64,000 bases of DNA from JACJXF01 sp964404825 (GCA_964404825.1 CAYOLQ010000008.1:3300-67299), one strand, 5' to 3'; shown: positions 7,850 to 16,922, counted from the stretch's first letter. Notes: a model not told the origin generated them from the sequence alone. Numbers and translations are program-made.

Positions 7850-9052
7850 TTATAAAGTAATATAATCCAATAGATCTGCCCGAAGAATTCTGATTATCTC
7901 CGCGAAATTATCTTCTCGTGTTCTGATAAACATAAACCCAAATAAGGGGTGTTTTGAAAAATCAACCTCTCTGAATTCCAACACATTTTCAAATTCACTT
8001 ACTAATTTCTTGTAGTCAAAGCTTTTAATACCCTTTCCCTCTGTTCCAGTCCGGTTATCCAGTACAATGATGTTGTAACTATCTGTATCGTTTATGGAAA
8101 GAATTTCTGTCCAATTTGGTTTTTTCCGGTTAAAATAATACTCATACAGATTAATACCATAGCTGAAAAAAGCCATATCGGCTGTAGTGCACCAGCCTCC
8201 AAATCGAGCAGGATTTACTTCTATGGGCATAATGGTGTGGTCATCATCAATTCTAACCTCCAGATGAAGAGGGAAATTTTTCAGTCCTGTCTTTTTCCCC
8301 AGTTTAATAAGAAATGACTCTATGGCGGGTAGAGTATCTTTCACTATTTCATGTGAAGTTGTGTAGACTCTGTCGCTCACATCATCGCCGGATGCAAACA
8401 CATGCTTAAAAATGCTCAGCACCACAGGCCTGCCCACTGAATCAAAATAGCAATCCGAAGCATACTCCTCCCCCTTTATATACTCTTCAATAATGAGAGT
8501 AGAACTATCGACAACGCTTGACGGGAAGAATTTTTTTACCCAACTGCTGCCGGCCAAAATCTGAGGTCTGGCCTTTTCCCAATCCGATACTGTTTTAATA
8601 TTGATAACCCCCAGACTTAAAAATCCGACAGAGGGCTTTATTACAAATGGCATTTGTATGCTTGAAATATCGAATGAATCGATTTGGCTTAATTTAATTG
8701 TGGTGTAAAAAAAATCAGGATACAATTCCCTGAGCAGATCCCTGAAAAGACCCTTATCCTTGAAATACTTAATTGTTGAATAAAATTCTGTTTTCCCGAT
8801 ATGTTCTTCAATCCATCCGATTGAATTCTCCGAATGGGTGTATAATAATTGCTCTTCCGACAATTCCATCTGCGAAACAGCCTGCTGTTCAGATATATAA
8901 ACCAGATTTCTTCCTCTACCAAAATCAAGGGATTTAGGCGTTTGAACAATCGGGATTTTCAAATCCTCTATTGTTTGAAGAAAAAACTCTGACACATAAG
9001 GTTCGTCCAAAAAAGTTAATCTGAATGGATTATATTTTCCATTTTCTCCCAT
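7850..9052 (-). CDS. ATP-grasp domain enzyme
   Basis: 400 residues. Residues about 85-310 form an ATP-grasp fold: PFVIKPSVGFLSLGV with the nucleotide-binding Lys139, LIIEEYIKGEEYASDCYFD (188-204) for the adenine-linker glutamates, LHLEVRIDD (Glu265) and IMPIEVNPARFGGW (Glu278, Asn280) for metal binding. ATP-grasp enzymes join an acyl-phosphate to an amine or thiol, typically making amide bonds. The N-terminal 80 residues give no recognisable carrier or biotin domain and the C-terminal 90 residues are unfamiliar, so the substrate is unknown. The gene is isolated, with repeats on the upstream side. No peptide substrate gene is seen nearby that would make it a RiPP ligase. Confidence 0.82.
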   Translation of the reverse strand: MGENGKYNPFRLTFLDEPYVSEFFLQTIEDLKIPIVQTPKSLDFGRGRNLVYISEQQAVSQMELSEEQLLYTHSENSIGWIEEHIGKTEFYSTIKYFKDKGLFRDLLRELYPDFFYTTIKLSQIDSFDISSIQMPFVIKPSVGFLSLGVINIKTVSDWEKARPQILAGSSWVKKFFPSSVVDSSTLIIEEYIKGEEYASDCYFDSVGRPVVLSIFKHVFASGDDVSDRVYTTSHEIVKDTLPAIESFLIKLGKKTGLKNFPLHLEVRIDDDHTIMPIEVNPARFGGWCTTADMAFFSYGINLYEYYFNRKKPNWTEILSINDTDSYNIIVLDNRTGTEGKGIKSFDYKKLVSEFENVLEFREVDFSKHPLFGFMFIRTREDNFAEIIRILRADLLDYITL

Positions 9053-9156
9053 TTTTATTCAATGTTTAATTAGTTGTATTTACGATTCATTTGATTCGGA
9101 TGATTTGATCCACAAGTGATTTTTTTGGTACTGTGAAATTATCAAAAACAATCCAT

Positions 9157-9583
9157 TTTCCCGATGTTAATTGGGATAAACTTCTCATCCCATCTTCAAA
9201 TATTCAATCAGTTTACTTTAAAAAAAATCCCTGCATGTACAGGGATTTTAACTAATACGGGTGGAAGATGGGGTTTCCCGATGTTCATCGGGATAAACTT
9301 CTCACCCCATCTACTCAGATTACTCTCAAAAAAAAATCCCTATAAATACAGGGATTTTCTATTATCTGGGTGGAAGATGGGGTTTCCCGATGTTCATCGG
9401 GATAAACTTCTCACCCCATCTANNNNNNNNNNNNNNNNNNNNNNNNNNNNNNNNNNNNNNNNNNNNNNNNNNNNNNNNNNNNNNNNNNNNNNNNNNNNNN
9501 NNNNNNNNNNNNNNNNNNNNNNAAAAAAATCCCTATAAATACAGGGATTTTCTATTATCTGGGTGGAAGATGGGGTTATACCT
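9157..9583. repeat. Tandem array of about 109-base hairpin units spanning an assembly gap
   Basis: At least three visible units, the anchor TTTCCCGATG at 9157, 9274 and 9383 (117 then 109 bases apart), plus a further partial unit after the N run. Each unit contains GATGGGG ... CCCCATC flanking the perfect stem CCCGAT-GTTC-ATCGGG, then a second stem of type AAAATCCCT ... AGGGATTTT. The 100 Ns inside the array show that the assembler could not count the copies. It fills the spacer (9053-9717) between the ATP-grasp and XRE genes. No coding frame is supported. Confidence 0.85.
9423..9522. other. Assembly gap of 100 N
   Basis: One hundred unresolved bases inside the tandem hairpin array. The round number is a scaffolding placeholder, so the true copy number of the repeat is unknown. 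Confidence 0.99.
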
Positions 9584-9717
9584 CATTTTGTTATATATGA
9601 TTGATTATTAATTATTTGGGTTTTATGTTTTGGCGCAAAACAGCATTTTTTTGGCGCAGGAATTGTTTTTACAAAGATAAAACCTTTTGCGTTTGCAATC
9701 TCAATTATTAAAAAGAA

Positions 9718-10158
9718 TTATGGGGAACAAGCCTTTATAGTTTCTTCAATTTGCCGGGCATATTTTTCGATTTCTTCATTTGTTAATTCATTCTGCATTT
9801 TCCGGAACTCCGACTCCATAATATACATTCCATCCCTTGTCCGGAAGATCCTCAGATTTACCATTCCCTCTCCCCTTGTGGCATGCTCATGAACCTGTTG
9901 AATATGCTTTACAATTTCACGCATAGGTATGACCTGGGGTATCATATCGTAATAGGAATCCGGGTCATCAACAAAGAAATTCAGAATGGGCTCCTCCAAT
10001 ACTTCTGCAATCTTTTTCAATTGATCTACACTTACCGATACGCGGGAATTATAAATGTCATATATTCCTTGTCTTGTCCTTCCCAGGCGTTTTGCCAGTT
10101 CCAGAACTGAAACACCTTTAGAACCAGCAATAATTTTTATTTTTTCTCCAATTAACAT
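9718..10158 (-). CDS. XRE-family helix-turn-helix regulator
   Basis: 146 residues. An N-terminal Cro/CI-type HTH occupies about 1-60: IKIIAGSKGVSVLELAKRLG, then RTRQGIYDIYNSRVSVSVDQL with the recognition helix, and KKIAEVLEEPILNFF. The C-terminal half (YYDMIPQVIPMREIVKHIQ to the end) is helical and charged, probably for dimerisation. It faces the three-gene cluster starting at 10277. Its ATG overlaps that cluster's minus-33 box and one arm of an inverted repeat, so it probably represses both itself and the cluster. The DNA-binding family is clear; the signal it senses is unknown. Confidence 0.82.
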   Translation of the reverse strand: MLIGEKIKIIAGSKGVSVLELAKRLGRTRQGIYDIYNSRVSVSVDQLKKIAEVLEEPILNFFVDDPDSYYDMIPQVIPMREIVKHIQQVHEHATRGEGMVNLRIFRTRDGMYIMESEFRKMQNELTNEEIEKYARQIEETIKACSP

Positions 10159-10189
10159 TTGAAATTGTATTTAATGTTACTTATATTTG
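10153..10189 (+). promoter_or_regulatory. Promoter and candidate XRE operator for the small-gene cluster
   Basis: TTTG (10158-10161), 20 bases, then a perfect TATATTTG minus-7 box (10182-10189) reading toward the gene at 10277. An inverted repeat, TAACATT (10153-10159) with AATGTTA (10173-10179), overlaps the minus-33 box and the XRE start codon, and is a good candidate operator. Confidence 0.55.
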
Positions 10190-10276
10190 TAGTTTATTTT
10201 ACATTTAATAGTTAATATGCATATTTATTGCAATTATTTTACTAATTTATGAAAATATTTACAATTCAACAAAAAG

Positions 10277-10588
10277 ATGATACAAAATTTTGAATTTAAG
10301 TACAAAATAAAAGAGAAACTGGAGTCACTTACTCATACAGAATATAAAACCTATCTGAAAACCTTGCCTAAGGCTTTAAGAATTAGTTCAAGGACATTTT
10401 TGAGATACCTGTATACCCGGATTGATGACATGTATAGCATGCCAGCTGATCATCTTGCACAACTGGCCCGGTTTTTTAATTGCCGGATTGAAGACCTGCT
10501 GAATTATGAACCACCTCCTTTATCCGGTAAAAAATTAATGTCCCAGAATAATGCAGATTTGATTCAAAAATTCAAATTCGTGAAATAA
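10277..10588 (+). CDS. Small HTH-like protein, first gene of a three-gene cluster
   Basis: 103 residues. The segment IKEKLESLTHTEYKTYLKTLPKALRISSRTFLRYLYTRIDD, then HLAQLARFFNCRIEDLLNYEP reads like a Cro/CI-type helical bundle: the final NCRIEDLLNYEP strongly resembles the end of an XRE domain. The HTH itself is divergent. No signal peptide. Its TAA stop overlaps the ATG of the next gene by one base (TAATG, 10586-10590), so the two are translationally coupled. Probably a DNA-binding accessory protein, perhaps plasmid- or phage-derived; the function is not known. Confidence 0.6.
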   Translation: MIQNFEFKYKIKEKLESLTHTEYKTYLKTLPKALRISSRTFLRYLYTRIDDMYSMPADHLAQLARFFNCRIEDLLNYEPPPLSGKKLMSQNNADLIQKFKFVK

Positions 10589-10971
10589 TGAAAAACAGAT
10601 TCGAAATCCGGTTTTGTAAAAATTGTAAGAATCCTATTCCAACAACCCGGAATAAAGGAGCAATTTTTTGTTCAAATAATTGCGGATATTCTTACCGAAA
10701 TGATGCAAAAGCTAATGAGAAGAAAAAACAAAAAGAGCAGGAACCCGGTTTATACAAAAGCTATAATGTTATTAAAAATCTAATTCGTATGGGGTTATAT
10801 GATATCTCAATAGAAACTGCCAATGACCTGGGGATGGATTTCAATCACAACCAGGGACTTATAAATATTGATAAAGTTAAAAATACAACTGAATACAGGG
10901 TATTTGAATTCTCGTACACCATTTATAATAACCGTATCAAAATAAAAAAAATTACAGATGAATGCACTTGA
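10588..10971 (+). CDS. Small zinc-ribbon protein of unknown function
   Basis: 127 residues. The N-terminus holds a treble-clef or zinc-ribbon motif: Cys10-x2-Cys13 and Cys28-x3-Cys32 (FCKNCKNPIP ... IFCSNNCGYSYRND), the pattern seen in DUF2116-like ribbons. It is followed by a lysine-rich linker (KANEKKKQKEQE) and a mixed alpha-beta region (SYNVIKNLIRMGLYDIS). It is coupled to the upstream HTH gene by a one-base overlap and overlaps the next gene by 14 bases. A nucleic-acid-binding role is plausible but not demonstrated. Confidence 0.62.
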   Translation: MKNRFEIRFCKNCKNPIPTTRNKGAIFCSNNCGYSYRNDAKANEKKKQKEQEPGLYKSYNVIKNLIRMGLYDISIETANDLGMDFNHNQGLINIDKVKNTTEYRVFEFSYTIYNNRIKIKKITDECT

Positions 10972-11218
10972 CTTCCACAAAATGTTCGTTGAGCAGAATA
11001 ATTCAAATCTAGGTATTATTCCTCCATTAAAAAACTTAAAAAATTTACAGCCCTCTGTTCCTGGTAATAATCCGGAATTCCAGGTAGCCAATATTAAGGA
11101 TAATCAATCGACATTCCCCTGGGGATTATTACTTTTTACTTGTGCTACCATCGGTTTGATAATATTCCTGCGAAACAAATCACAAAAACTAAACTCTAAA
11201 GATATAGAGCAATATTGA
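10958..11218 (+). CDS. Small single-pass membrane protein of unknown function
   Basis: 86 residues. A polar, asparagine- and proline-rich N-terminal part (1-52) precedes one membrane helix (about 54-71, PWGLLLFTCATIGLIIFL), followed by a short positively charged tail (RNKSQKLNSK). It starts 14 bases inside the zinc-ribbon gene in another frame, a tight overlap that supports a real coupled gene. No cleavable signal is seen. It ends the small cluster opposite the XRE regulator. I do not recognise a family. Confidence 0.55.
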   Translation: MNALDFHKMFVEQNNSNLGIIPPLKNLKNLQPSVPGNNPEFQVANIKDNQSTFPWGLLLFTCATIGLIIFLRNKSQKLNSKDIEQY

Positions 11219-11906
11219 AGACAGTTAAGTCTTCTGTAATTTCAAGCTGAGATTATAATTTAATTCTCATTACCTAACTCTCTATAGGCCCCTCAGAAAT
11301 TCATGATAAACAATTTTTACTCCTAAAGATTTTTTCGGCATACAAAATTCAATATTATTAATATATCACGATTAATTGTGACTAATTGAAATAAATCGGG
11401 ATAAACATAAGTTTATAGAACCTTTTTCTTTCAATTAGTATAATAATTATTGCGATTAATTGCAATTAATTCTATAATGCTATCCTTTAGGAATTATAAA
11501 TATATCAACAATTCCTCATTTGAGTTTGTTTCAAATTAACAGAATGACTTAATAATCCTTAGAAACTCGTTTGCATTTTTAACTTCAATAATCTAATAGT
11601 CTATATCCAATAAATCTCCGCATCTAAAAATTATTGGATTTTTTTTATCGTTTCGTGATCCTTGTATATTAAAAAGTCGACAATTTGGTTTATTATATAT
11701 CATTTTCTAGATTTATAATATAAACGTGTTCATTAAGTCCAAGCCTGGAGTTAGAAAATCCCACACTTTCTGAAGTCTATTCGGGACATGTTTTAAATTG
11801 CTACATTATAACAATCAAATCAATGATAATTGTGGAACTCATAAATTAGCATGTGGCTTCGGCAATCTGATGGATTTAAGTTTGAATCCAGATAGGGTCA
11901 ATAAGG

Positions 11907-11935
11907 AACGGAAATCTTAGGGTTTCCGTTTTTTT
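11907..11935 (+). terminator. Hairpin terminator in the spacer
   Basis: AACGGAAATC pairs with GGTTTCCGTT (10 pairs, one G-T) around a TTAG loop, followed by five more Ts. Upstream is a T-arm-like word rather than a gene, so it is not clear which transcript it ends. Confidence 0.75.
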
Positions 11936-11938
11936 ACT

Positions 11939-12019
11939 GGAAGGGATGCGAACCCGGGGTTCGAACCTAGGAGGAACGACGAGCTTATGAGGCCCGCTTG
12001 CGGGACGAATAATCCCTCC
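11939..12019. other. tRNA-like remnant between inverted arms
   Basis: GGAAGGGAT (11939-11947) can pair with ATCCCTCC (12012-12019) like an acceptor stem. Between them lie GGTTCGAACC (11958-11967), a T-loop-like word, and the CCCGC-TT-GCGGG hairpin. The T-stem spacing and the D-arm do not fit a functional tRNA on either strand, so this is a remnant or a mimic rather than a tRNA gene. Confidence 0.4.
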
Positions 12020-12035
12020 AGGTTCGTGTGAGCTG

Positions 12036-12068
12036 ACAAATCTAAAAATTCAGAGATTTGTCCGTTTT
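12036..12068 (+). terminator. Second hairpin terminator in the spacer
   Basis: ACAAATCT (12036-12043) pairs with AGATTTGT (12054-12061), followed by CCG and a T run from about 12065. It lies downstream of the tRNA-like remnant. Confidence 0.6.
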
Positions 12069-12280
12069 TTTATCAAGATTCATATTGTCAATTAACAAAA
12101 TAAGACGGAACTCTTCATTGATTCTCGGGGTTTGTTATTTATTTCCATCAATTATTAGTTTTTCGGGGAATATCGAATCCCATATTTGTTTTTTTACTTG
12201 TAAATCGGCTCTTTCATCGGGGAAGCCTGGATACAACATTGGCAGATATATTTATTCACACTAAATGCTAATAATATTGT

Positions 12281-15004
12281 TCATCGTTTATAAAAATATA
12301 ACAAAGGTCTGATGTTATCTTTTACCTCACTAACGGTTAAGTATCCGATTCCATCTCTGCGCCAGGCAATTGCTTCTCCCTGAGGTTCTATTATATAGGG
12401 TAATTGTATTGCTTTTCCAGACAAAGCATTTAATATCGATTCATTATCTTCTCGTTTCCAATAATAAACTGTTGTCAGGTTTTTAATAAGAATCTCTTTC
12501 CCATCAGCCGAAATATCACCACCATTTGTCATTCTGAATGGAAGAGTAACTGTTGATTTTATTAAAATAAGAGTGTCATTGTCTCTCTGAGGATAAGTCA
12601 AAGTATAAATCTGCACTTGCTCTTCTCGTTTGGTAACAACAAACAAATCTCGTGTTAATGGATCAATCATTAGTATTTCAGCATCGCGGTTACCATCCGC
12701 ATATTGATAGGTAAATTGCGAAACCAAATTTCGTTCGATGTTGATTGATTGTCTTAACAGTGCCGTATCGATTAGAGGTTCCGCAAACCTGTAGATAAAT
12801 TTTAGAGTATTTTTTTTATCTAAGTCGCCTATATCAGCTATGTAAATATAAGTCTCGCCATCAACTGGACCAGGCCCAATGGCAATATCTTCCCAATCGC
12901 GGCTTGTAATTCCGGCAATTTTTACTGTTGCCACGGTATTTCCTGAGGTATTAAGGAGATATATCCTTGCATCATCCCCGCTATCGTTATGAACCCAATA
13001 ATGTCCAGGATTCTTCACACTTGCAGCCATACCTGAAATTTCATTTAACTCGTAGTCATTTATCGGTGCTAAAACGACTCCCTGTCCTTGCGGAAATTCA
13101 GGGGGGTAAATAATAAATACAACATCTTTTGAATAATCATTAGCTTCATCTCTTATTGTGATAATTGCAGTATCCCTTAATTCTTTTTTTGGGGATAATA
13201 TAGCTTCACTTGCAGAGATTTCAATAATGTCACAAACACCACTCTTGTTTATTTTCCATGAATATATGGGAGTGCTTGTGGCACCGAAGGTAACCGGATA
13301 TAATTTTAAACTTTGAGTGCTGTAAATGTTTACTCCATCTGTATCTCCTGCAAAGCTAATACCGGTGTATCTGGAAATAAAACAACGAATGGTATCTTTC
13401 CCATATTCCAATGTATCATCTATATTTAAAAACACTCCCGGTGAAGCAGAACTAAAACCCTCAGCACTTATCGTTCCCATAATACAGGAAGTTGTGTCAT
13501 TATTGGTATTCTCCTTTAATGTAATCTTCAAATTATGTTCTCCCCCTCTTTTGCCTGACATGTAATTTAAGCGGTAAAAGCTATTTGAAGTTTTAGCAAT
13601 ATCTGACTGTATTGTTGCAACAACAGCATCCAAAGTATTTATATTTTCAACAGGAAAGAAATCACCGGGATGCACTATTGCTTTAAGATCACTGGAGTCT
13701 GTTTTACTTCCAAAATCAACTGCATATATTTTTTTATCCCCGCGGTATGCAATGAAATCGCTTAATTTTGCTGCGTTCATCGTATTTTGACCGGAGGAAA
13801 AAACAATAAGTGACCCCAGCGTTAGATTAAAATGATTAATGACATCTGACCATTGAGATAAACCAGTTTCCACTGCTCCATAGAGATTTCTAATTTTAGA
13901 TCCAGATCGGAGAGTGCTATTCATTACTTTTAGCAAGGTTTTGTTAGAAGTGTATTTTTGTCGGATTTCGATTGAATCAGAAAAAACGCATACTTGAATT
14001 TCCTGACCTTCCCGGATGGTTTCGATAAATTTTAATGCAGCACTTTTAATATTTTCAAATTGCGATGAACTTTCGACACTTTTATCGATTAATAAAACGA
14101 TTTTATTAGATATTGAAACTTGTTCACTTTTAAAGACATGCTGATATATTTCAATTGGCGATAGAATCACATTGTCTTCGGAAACCACAATATCTCCAGA
14201 ATTCAAGTGGCAAATTCCTTTATTGTTTGATTCAGAAACAGAGAAAATTATATCGATAAAACAGGGCTTAGATTCTTGAATTATGTGTTTCTTTAAATGA
14301 TAATACCCATCTCCAAATGCAAATACATAACTTTTATCAGAAAATACAACATCATATATTTCGCTGGTTTGGTTAGCTGAATATCCGGTACATCGAAATA
14401 AATCTCCAGCTTGTACAGTTAAATTTTCTGAAGTTTTCGATGAACCTGACTTTAAGTAGTTGTTTTTCTCCTTATTCGAACTGGTCGTTCCTGAAGATAT
14501 TAATTGCACCTTGCCAGAATTACTCTCTAGACAAATCAATTTAGCATTATAAACTTCTGAACCGGAATTGGCCCTTAATATGTATACACCTGGATTACCC
14601 GGATTAAAAACAAAACTAATTCCACCTGGATTGATATTTTGATTTGTTTGTGCTATCAACTTCCCTGTTAAATCATAAATAGCTATTGTAAGATTGTCTT
14701 TAAACATTGACGAAAACTCGAAATTTATCTGATCTTTAAAAGGATTTGGATAAAAATTTGATCTGTCATTATTTGTTGCAGTTTCGACTGTGGTCGGCCA
14801 ATTGACCTGCAATTCAATAAAGTTAATTCCCTTTAAAGTTTCATAACTAAGATTATTAAGATTTTCAATTTTTATACTGTCGATATTTGAACGAGAATCA
14901 AAGGATAATAAGATAGTTTCCTGAGCCTTTATTTCAAAGGCAAGCAGAATTATAATTAGGAATAACAGTTTAAAACGATTTTTAAATAATTCAGATCTTA
15001 TCAT
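12281..15004 (-). CDS. Large secreted protein: internal T9SS-like domain, vWA domain and C-terminal propeller
   Basis: 907 residues from the ATG at 15004; a TTG 24 bases upstream extends the frame but is a poorer start. After a signal peptide (to about residue 28) comes a domain resembling the type-A T9SS sorting domain (NFYPNPFKDQINFEF ... LTIAIYDLTGKLIAQ ... GVYILRA), here at about 82-157 instead of at the C-terminus. Residues about 300-475 look like a von Willebrand A fold (NKIVLLIDKSVESSSQFE with an altered MIDAS: D-x-S-x-E-S; later LIVFSSGQNT). The last 270 residues (ELNEISGMAASVKNPGHYWVHNDSG, RDWEDIAIGPG, YIYIADIGD) look like a beta-propeller with repeated aspartate loops. Probably a cell-surface protein; the ligand is unknown. 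Adjacent genes do not help. Confidence 0.68.
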   Translation of the reverse strand: MIRSELFKNRFKLLFLIIILLAFEIKAQETILLSFDSRSNIDSIKIENLNNLSYETLKGINFIELQVNWPTTVETATNNDRSNFYPNPFKDQINFEFSSMFKDNLTIAIYDLTGKLIAQTNQNINPGGISFVFNPGNPGVYILRANSGSEVYNAKLICLESNSGKVQLISSGTTSSNKEKNNYLKSGSSKTSENLTVQAGDLFRCTGYSANQTSEIYDVVFSDKSYVFAFGDGYYHLKKHIIQESKPCFIDIIFSVSESNNKGICHLNSGDIVVSEDNVILSPIEIYQHVFKSEQVSISNKIVLLIDKSVESSSQFENIKSAALKFIETIREGQEIQVCVFSDSIEIRQKYTSNKTLLKVMNSTLRSGSKIRNLYGAVETGLSQWSDVINHFNLTLGSLIVFSSGQNTMNAAKLSDFIAYRGDKKIYAVDFGSKTDSSDLKAIVHPGDFFPVENINTLDAVVATIQSDIAKTSNSFYRLNYMSGKRGGEHNLKITLKENTNNDTTSCIMGTISAEGFSSASPGVFLNIDDTLEYGKDTIRCFISRYTGISFAGDTDGVNIYSTQSLKLYPVTFGATSTPIYSWKINKSGVCDIIEISASEAILSPKKELRDTAIITIRDEANDYSKDVVFIIYPPEFPQGQGVVLAPINDYELNEISGMAASVKNPGHYWVHNDSGDDARIYLLNTSGNTVATVKIAGITSRDWEDIAIGPGPVDGETYIYIADIGDLDKKNTLKFIYRFAEPLIDTALLRQSINIERNLVSQFTYQYADGNRDAEILMIDPLTRDLFVVTKREEQVQIYTLTYPQRDNDTLILIKSTVTLPFRMTNGGDISADGKEILIKNLTTVYYWKREDNESILNALSGKAIQLPYIIEPQGEAIAWRRDGIGYLTVSEVKDNIRPLLYFYKR

Positions 15005-15580
15005 CTGGAAATTCTCCCATATTATCAAATTATTCTGGTATTGCTATTTTTAAATGACCCGCCACTTTCAAAAATTAAGAGCCTGTTGCCAATCTTATCG
15101 TATTGTCTTTTAATTACATTTATTAAGTTTCAATTGTAACTCTTTCAGTTGTATTTTACCTGAGCCAAACTATCTCACTTTTAAATTTTTTACCGGACAA
15201 CAATTATTGGCAATTAACAAAATGGTTAAGCACTGTCTATATCCTATTTTGCTTGTTTAATATATTTTATTATCCAATTGTGAAATTCTATTTCCCAATA
15301 CCTACATAATGAGTAATCCTGTTAAAACATGTATAAAATAAGAATATACTATATAAAATTGATTATAATGAGGTATTGAATTGCTAAAGAAGTTGATAAT
15401 TTTAATCAACTAATAAATCCGAAAAATCTTTAAATAATATTTAATTATTACAAACCACTTCATCGTAAAATCAGTAATCAAGCATTTTCATCCCAATCAT
15501 ATTTATAAGCTATATTAAGAAAAAATGTAATCCAATGATAAAAAATAAATAAGCTATATTAGAATATAAAACTTAATCAA
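15005..15580. other. AT-rich divergent spacer
   Basis: The space between two divergently transcribed genes. It is very AT-rich and must hold both promoters. I see no clear TAnnTTTG pair, hairpin, RNA gene or frame I would support. Confidence 0.5.
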
Positions 15581-16822
15581 ATGACCAAACTCAAATTCTC
15601 AATCTTTATAATTTCATGCCTTTTAATAAAAAGCTTTCCGGCAATTCAAGCACAAAACTGGCCAAACTGGCGTGGTCCAAATGGGGATGGAACCAGTATT
15701 GAAACCAACTTACCTGTTAAGTGGGATTCTGTTACAAATGTTTTGTGGAAAAGTCCCATCCCGGGTGTTGGTCATTCTTCTCCTATTATATGGGAGGATA
15801 AGCTTTTTACTATGTCAGCATTACCCGAAACCTGTGAGAAAATTCTACTTTGCTATGATAGTAATAATGGCAAATTATTGTGGCAAAGAACTGTGGTTAA
15901 GGATAGCTTAGAAAGAAAGCATGCTGACAATAGTTTTGCCTCCGGCACGCCAGCAACTGATGGTACACTGGTTTATCTTTCATTTCTTGAGGTTGATAAT
16001 GTTGTTGTGGCAGCTTACGATTTTGAAGGAAATCAGGTCTGGATGGAACGAATCGGTAAGTATTCCAGTCCGCATGGATTCAGTGTTTCTCCTGCACTTT
16101 ATGGAGATAAGGTATATATTAATGGTAATAGTATGGGAGATCATTTTTTGGCAGCTCTGAGCAAAACTGATGGGCATATTGTTTGGAAAAAAATGCAGGA
16201 AAATATTTCCCACAGTTGGAGTACTCCGATTTTCAAGGAGATGGCAGGTAAAATGCAAATGATTTTTTTGGGCAATAAAGAAATTGCTTCATTTAATCCG
16301 GATGATGGCTCAAAATATTGGTATATAAACCGTTCCGAAGAAAAATTAGATTTCTGTTCCACACCGGTTTATAATGAAAAAAATGGAGTATTACTTTTAA
16401 GTAGTGCCTGGCCCATTAGAACTTTACAAGCCGTTAAACCTGATGGCTCCGGTGATGTTACTGAAAGTCATGTGGTTTGGCAGACCAAAATTGGAGGCAT
16501 GTATGTACCATCACCGATTTGTACCGATGATTATCTTTATACAACTATGACCAATGGCATGGTCCACTGTACTAAAATTGAAACGGGCGATACACTTTGG
16601 GTGGAAAACATGGGCAAACAATATTCATCTCCTGTGCTGGCAAATGGTTTAGTCTACATGCCAAATGACGAAGGTGTTATAACCGTAATAGAACCCGGCC
16701 CAATTTTCGATCCCATCGCACGAAACGACATCGGAGAAAGGATGATCGCGTCCGCCGGGATAAGCAATGGGAAAATATACCTTCGTGGAGATAAACATCT
16801 GTTCTGCATTGGTATTAAGTAA
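15581..16822 (+). CDS. Secreted PQQ-type beta-propeller protein
   Basis: 413 residues with a signal peptide (1-24, ending IQAQ). The mature protein begins NWPNWRGPNGDGTS, the usual opening of the PQQ-like propeller family, and carries repeated blades of type GKLLWQRTV, GNQVWMERIG, GHIVWKKM, VVWQTKIGG, GDTLWVENMG. These resemble BamB and quinoprotein dehydrogenase propellers, but the quinone-binding catalytic residues of true dehydrogenases are not apparent at this length, so it is more likely a binding or scaffolding propeller. Relatives are frequent beside sulfatase genes in Bacteroidota and Planctomycetes. It runs opposite to, and ends 100 bases from, the sulfatase region. Confidence 0.82.
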   Translation: MTKLKFSIFIISCLLIKSFPAIQAQNWPNWRGPNGDGTSIETNLPVKWDSVTNVLWKSPIPGVGHSSPIIWEDKLFTMSALPETCEKILLCYDSNNGKLLWQRTVVKDSLERKHADNSFASGTPATDGTLVYLSFLEVDNVVVAAYDFEGNQVWMERIGKYSSPHGFSVSPALYGDKVYINGNSMGDHFLAALSKTDGHIVWKKMQENISHSWSTPIFKEMAGKMQMIFLGNKEIASFNPDDGSKYWYINRSEEKLDFCSTPVYNEKNGVLLLSSAWPIRTLQAVKPDGSGDVTESHVVWQTKIGGMYVPSPICTDDYLYTTMTNGMVHCTKIETGDTLWVENMGKQYSSPVLANGLVYMPNDEGVITVIEPGPIFDPIARNDIGERMIASAGISNGKIYLRGDKHLFCIGIK

Positions 16823-16922
16823 TTCTAATTTCTGCCTGATTGTTGACACACTTCCAATAGTGCCCTAATTACAGAGCATTAAGTATATTTAAGTATTGGC
16901 ACCTGAATAGTTACAAATTTAC

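Larger units (their letters stand above)
11219..12280. other. Long spacer with tRNA-arm-like words and two terminators, no gene
   Basis: About 1060 bases. The left two thirds are AT-rich, with repeated GATTAATTG-like words at 11365-11470, and no convincing frame. The right third is different: a T-arm-like GTTTGAATCC (11880-11889), a bidirectional hairpin (11907-11930), a palindromic GGTTCGAACC (11958-11967), the CCCGCTTGCGGG hairpin (11993-12004) and a second terminator (12036-12067). A 68-codon frame at 12058-12264 has no supporting features and I do not call it. Confidence 0.6.

Noticed and set aside
9157..9583. CRISPR array
   Set aside because: Repeat units of about 109 bases have no variable spacers; each unit is copied whole, and no cas genes are nearby.
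11939..12019. tRNA gene
   Set aside because: An acceptor-like pairing exists on one strand, but the T-stem and D-arm do not form with normal spacing on either strand.
12058..12264. 68-codon open frame on the plus strand
   Set aside because: It starts inside a terminator hairpin, has no signal, domain or coupling, and lies in AT-rich spacer.
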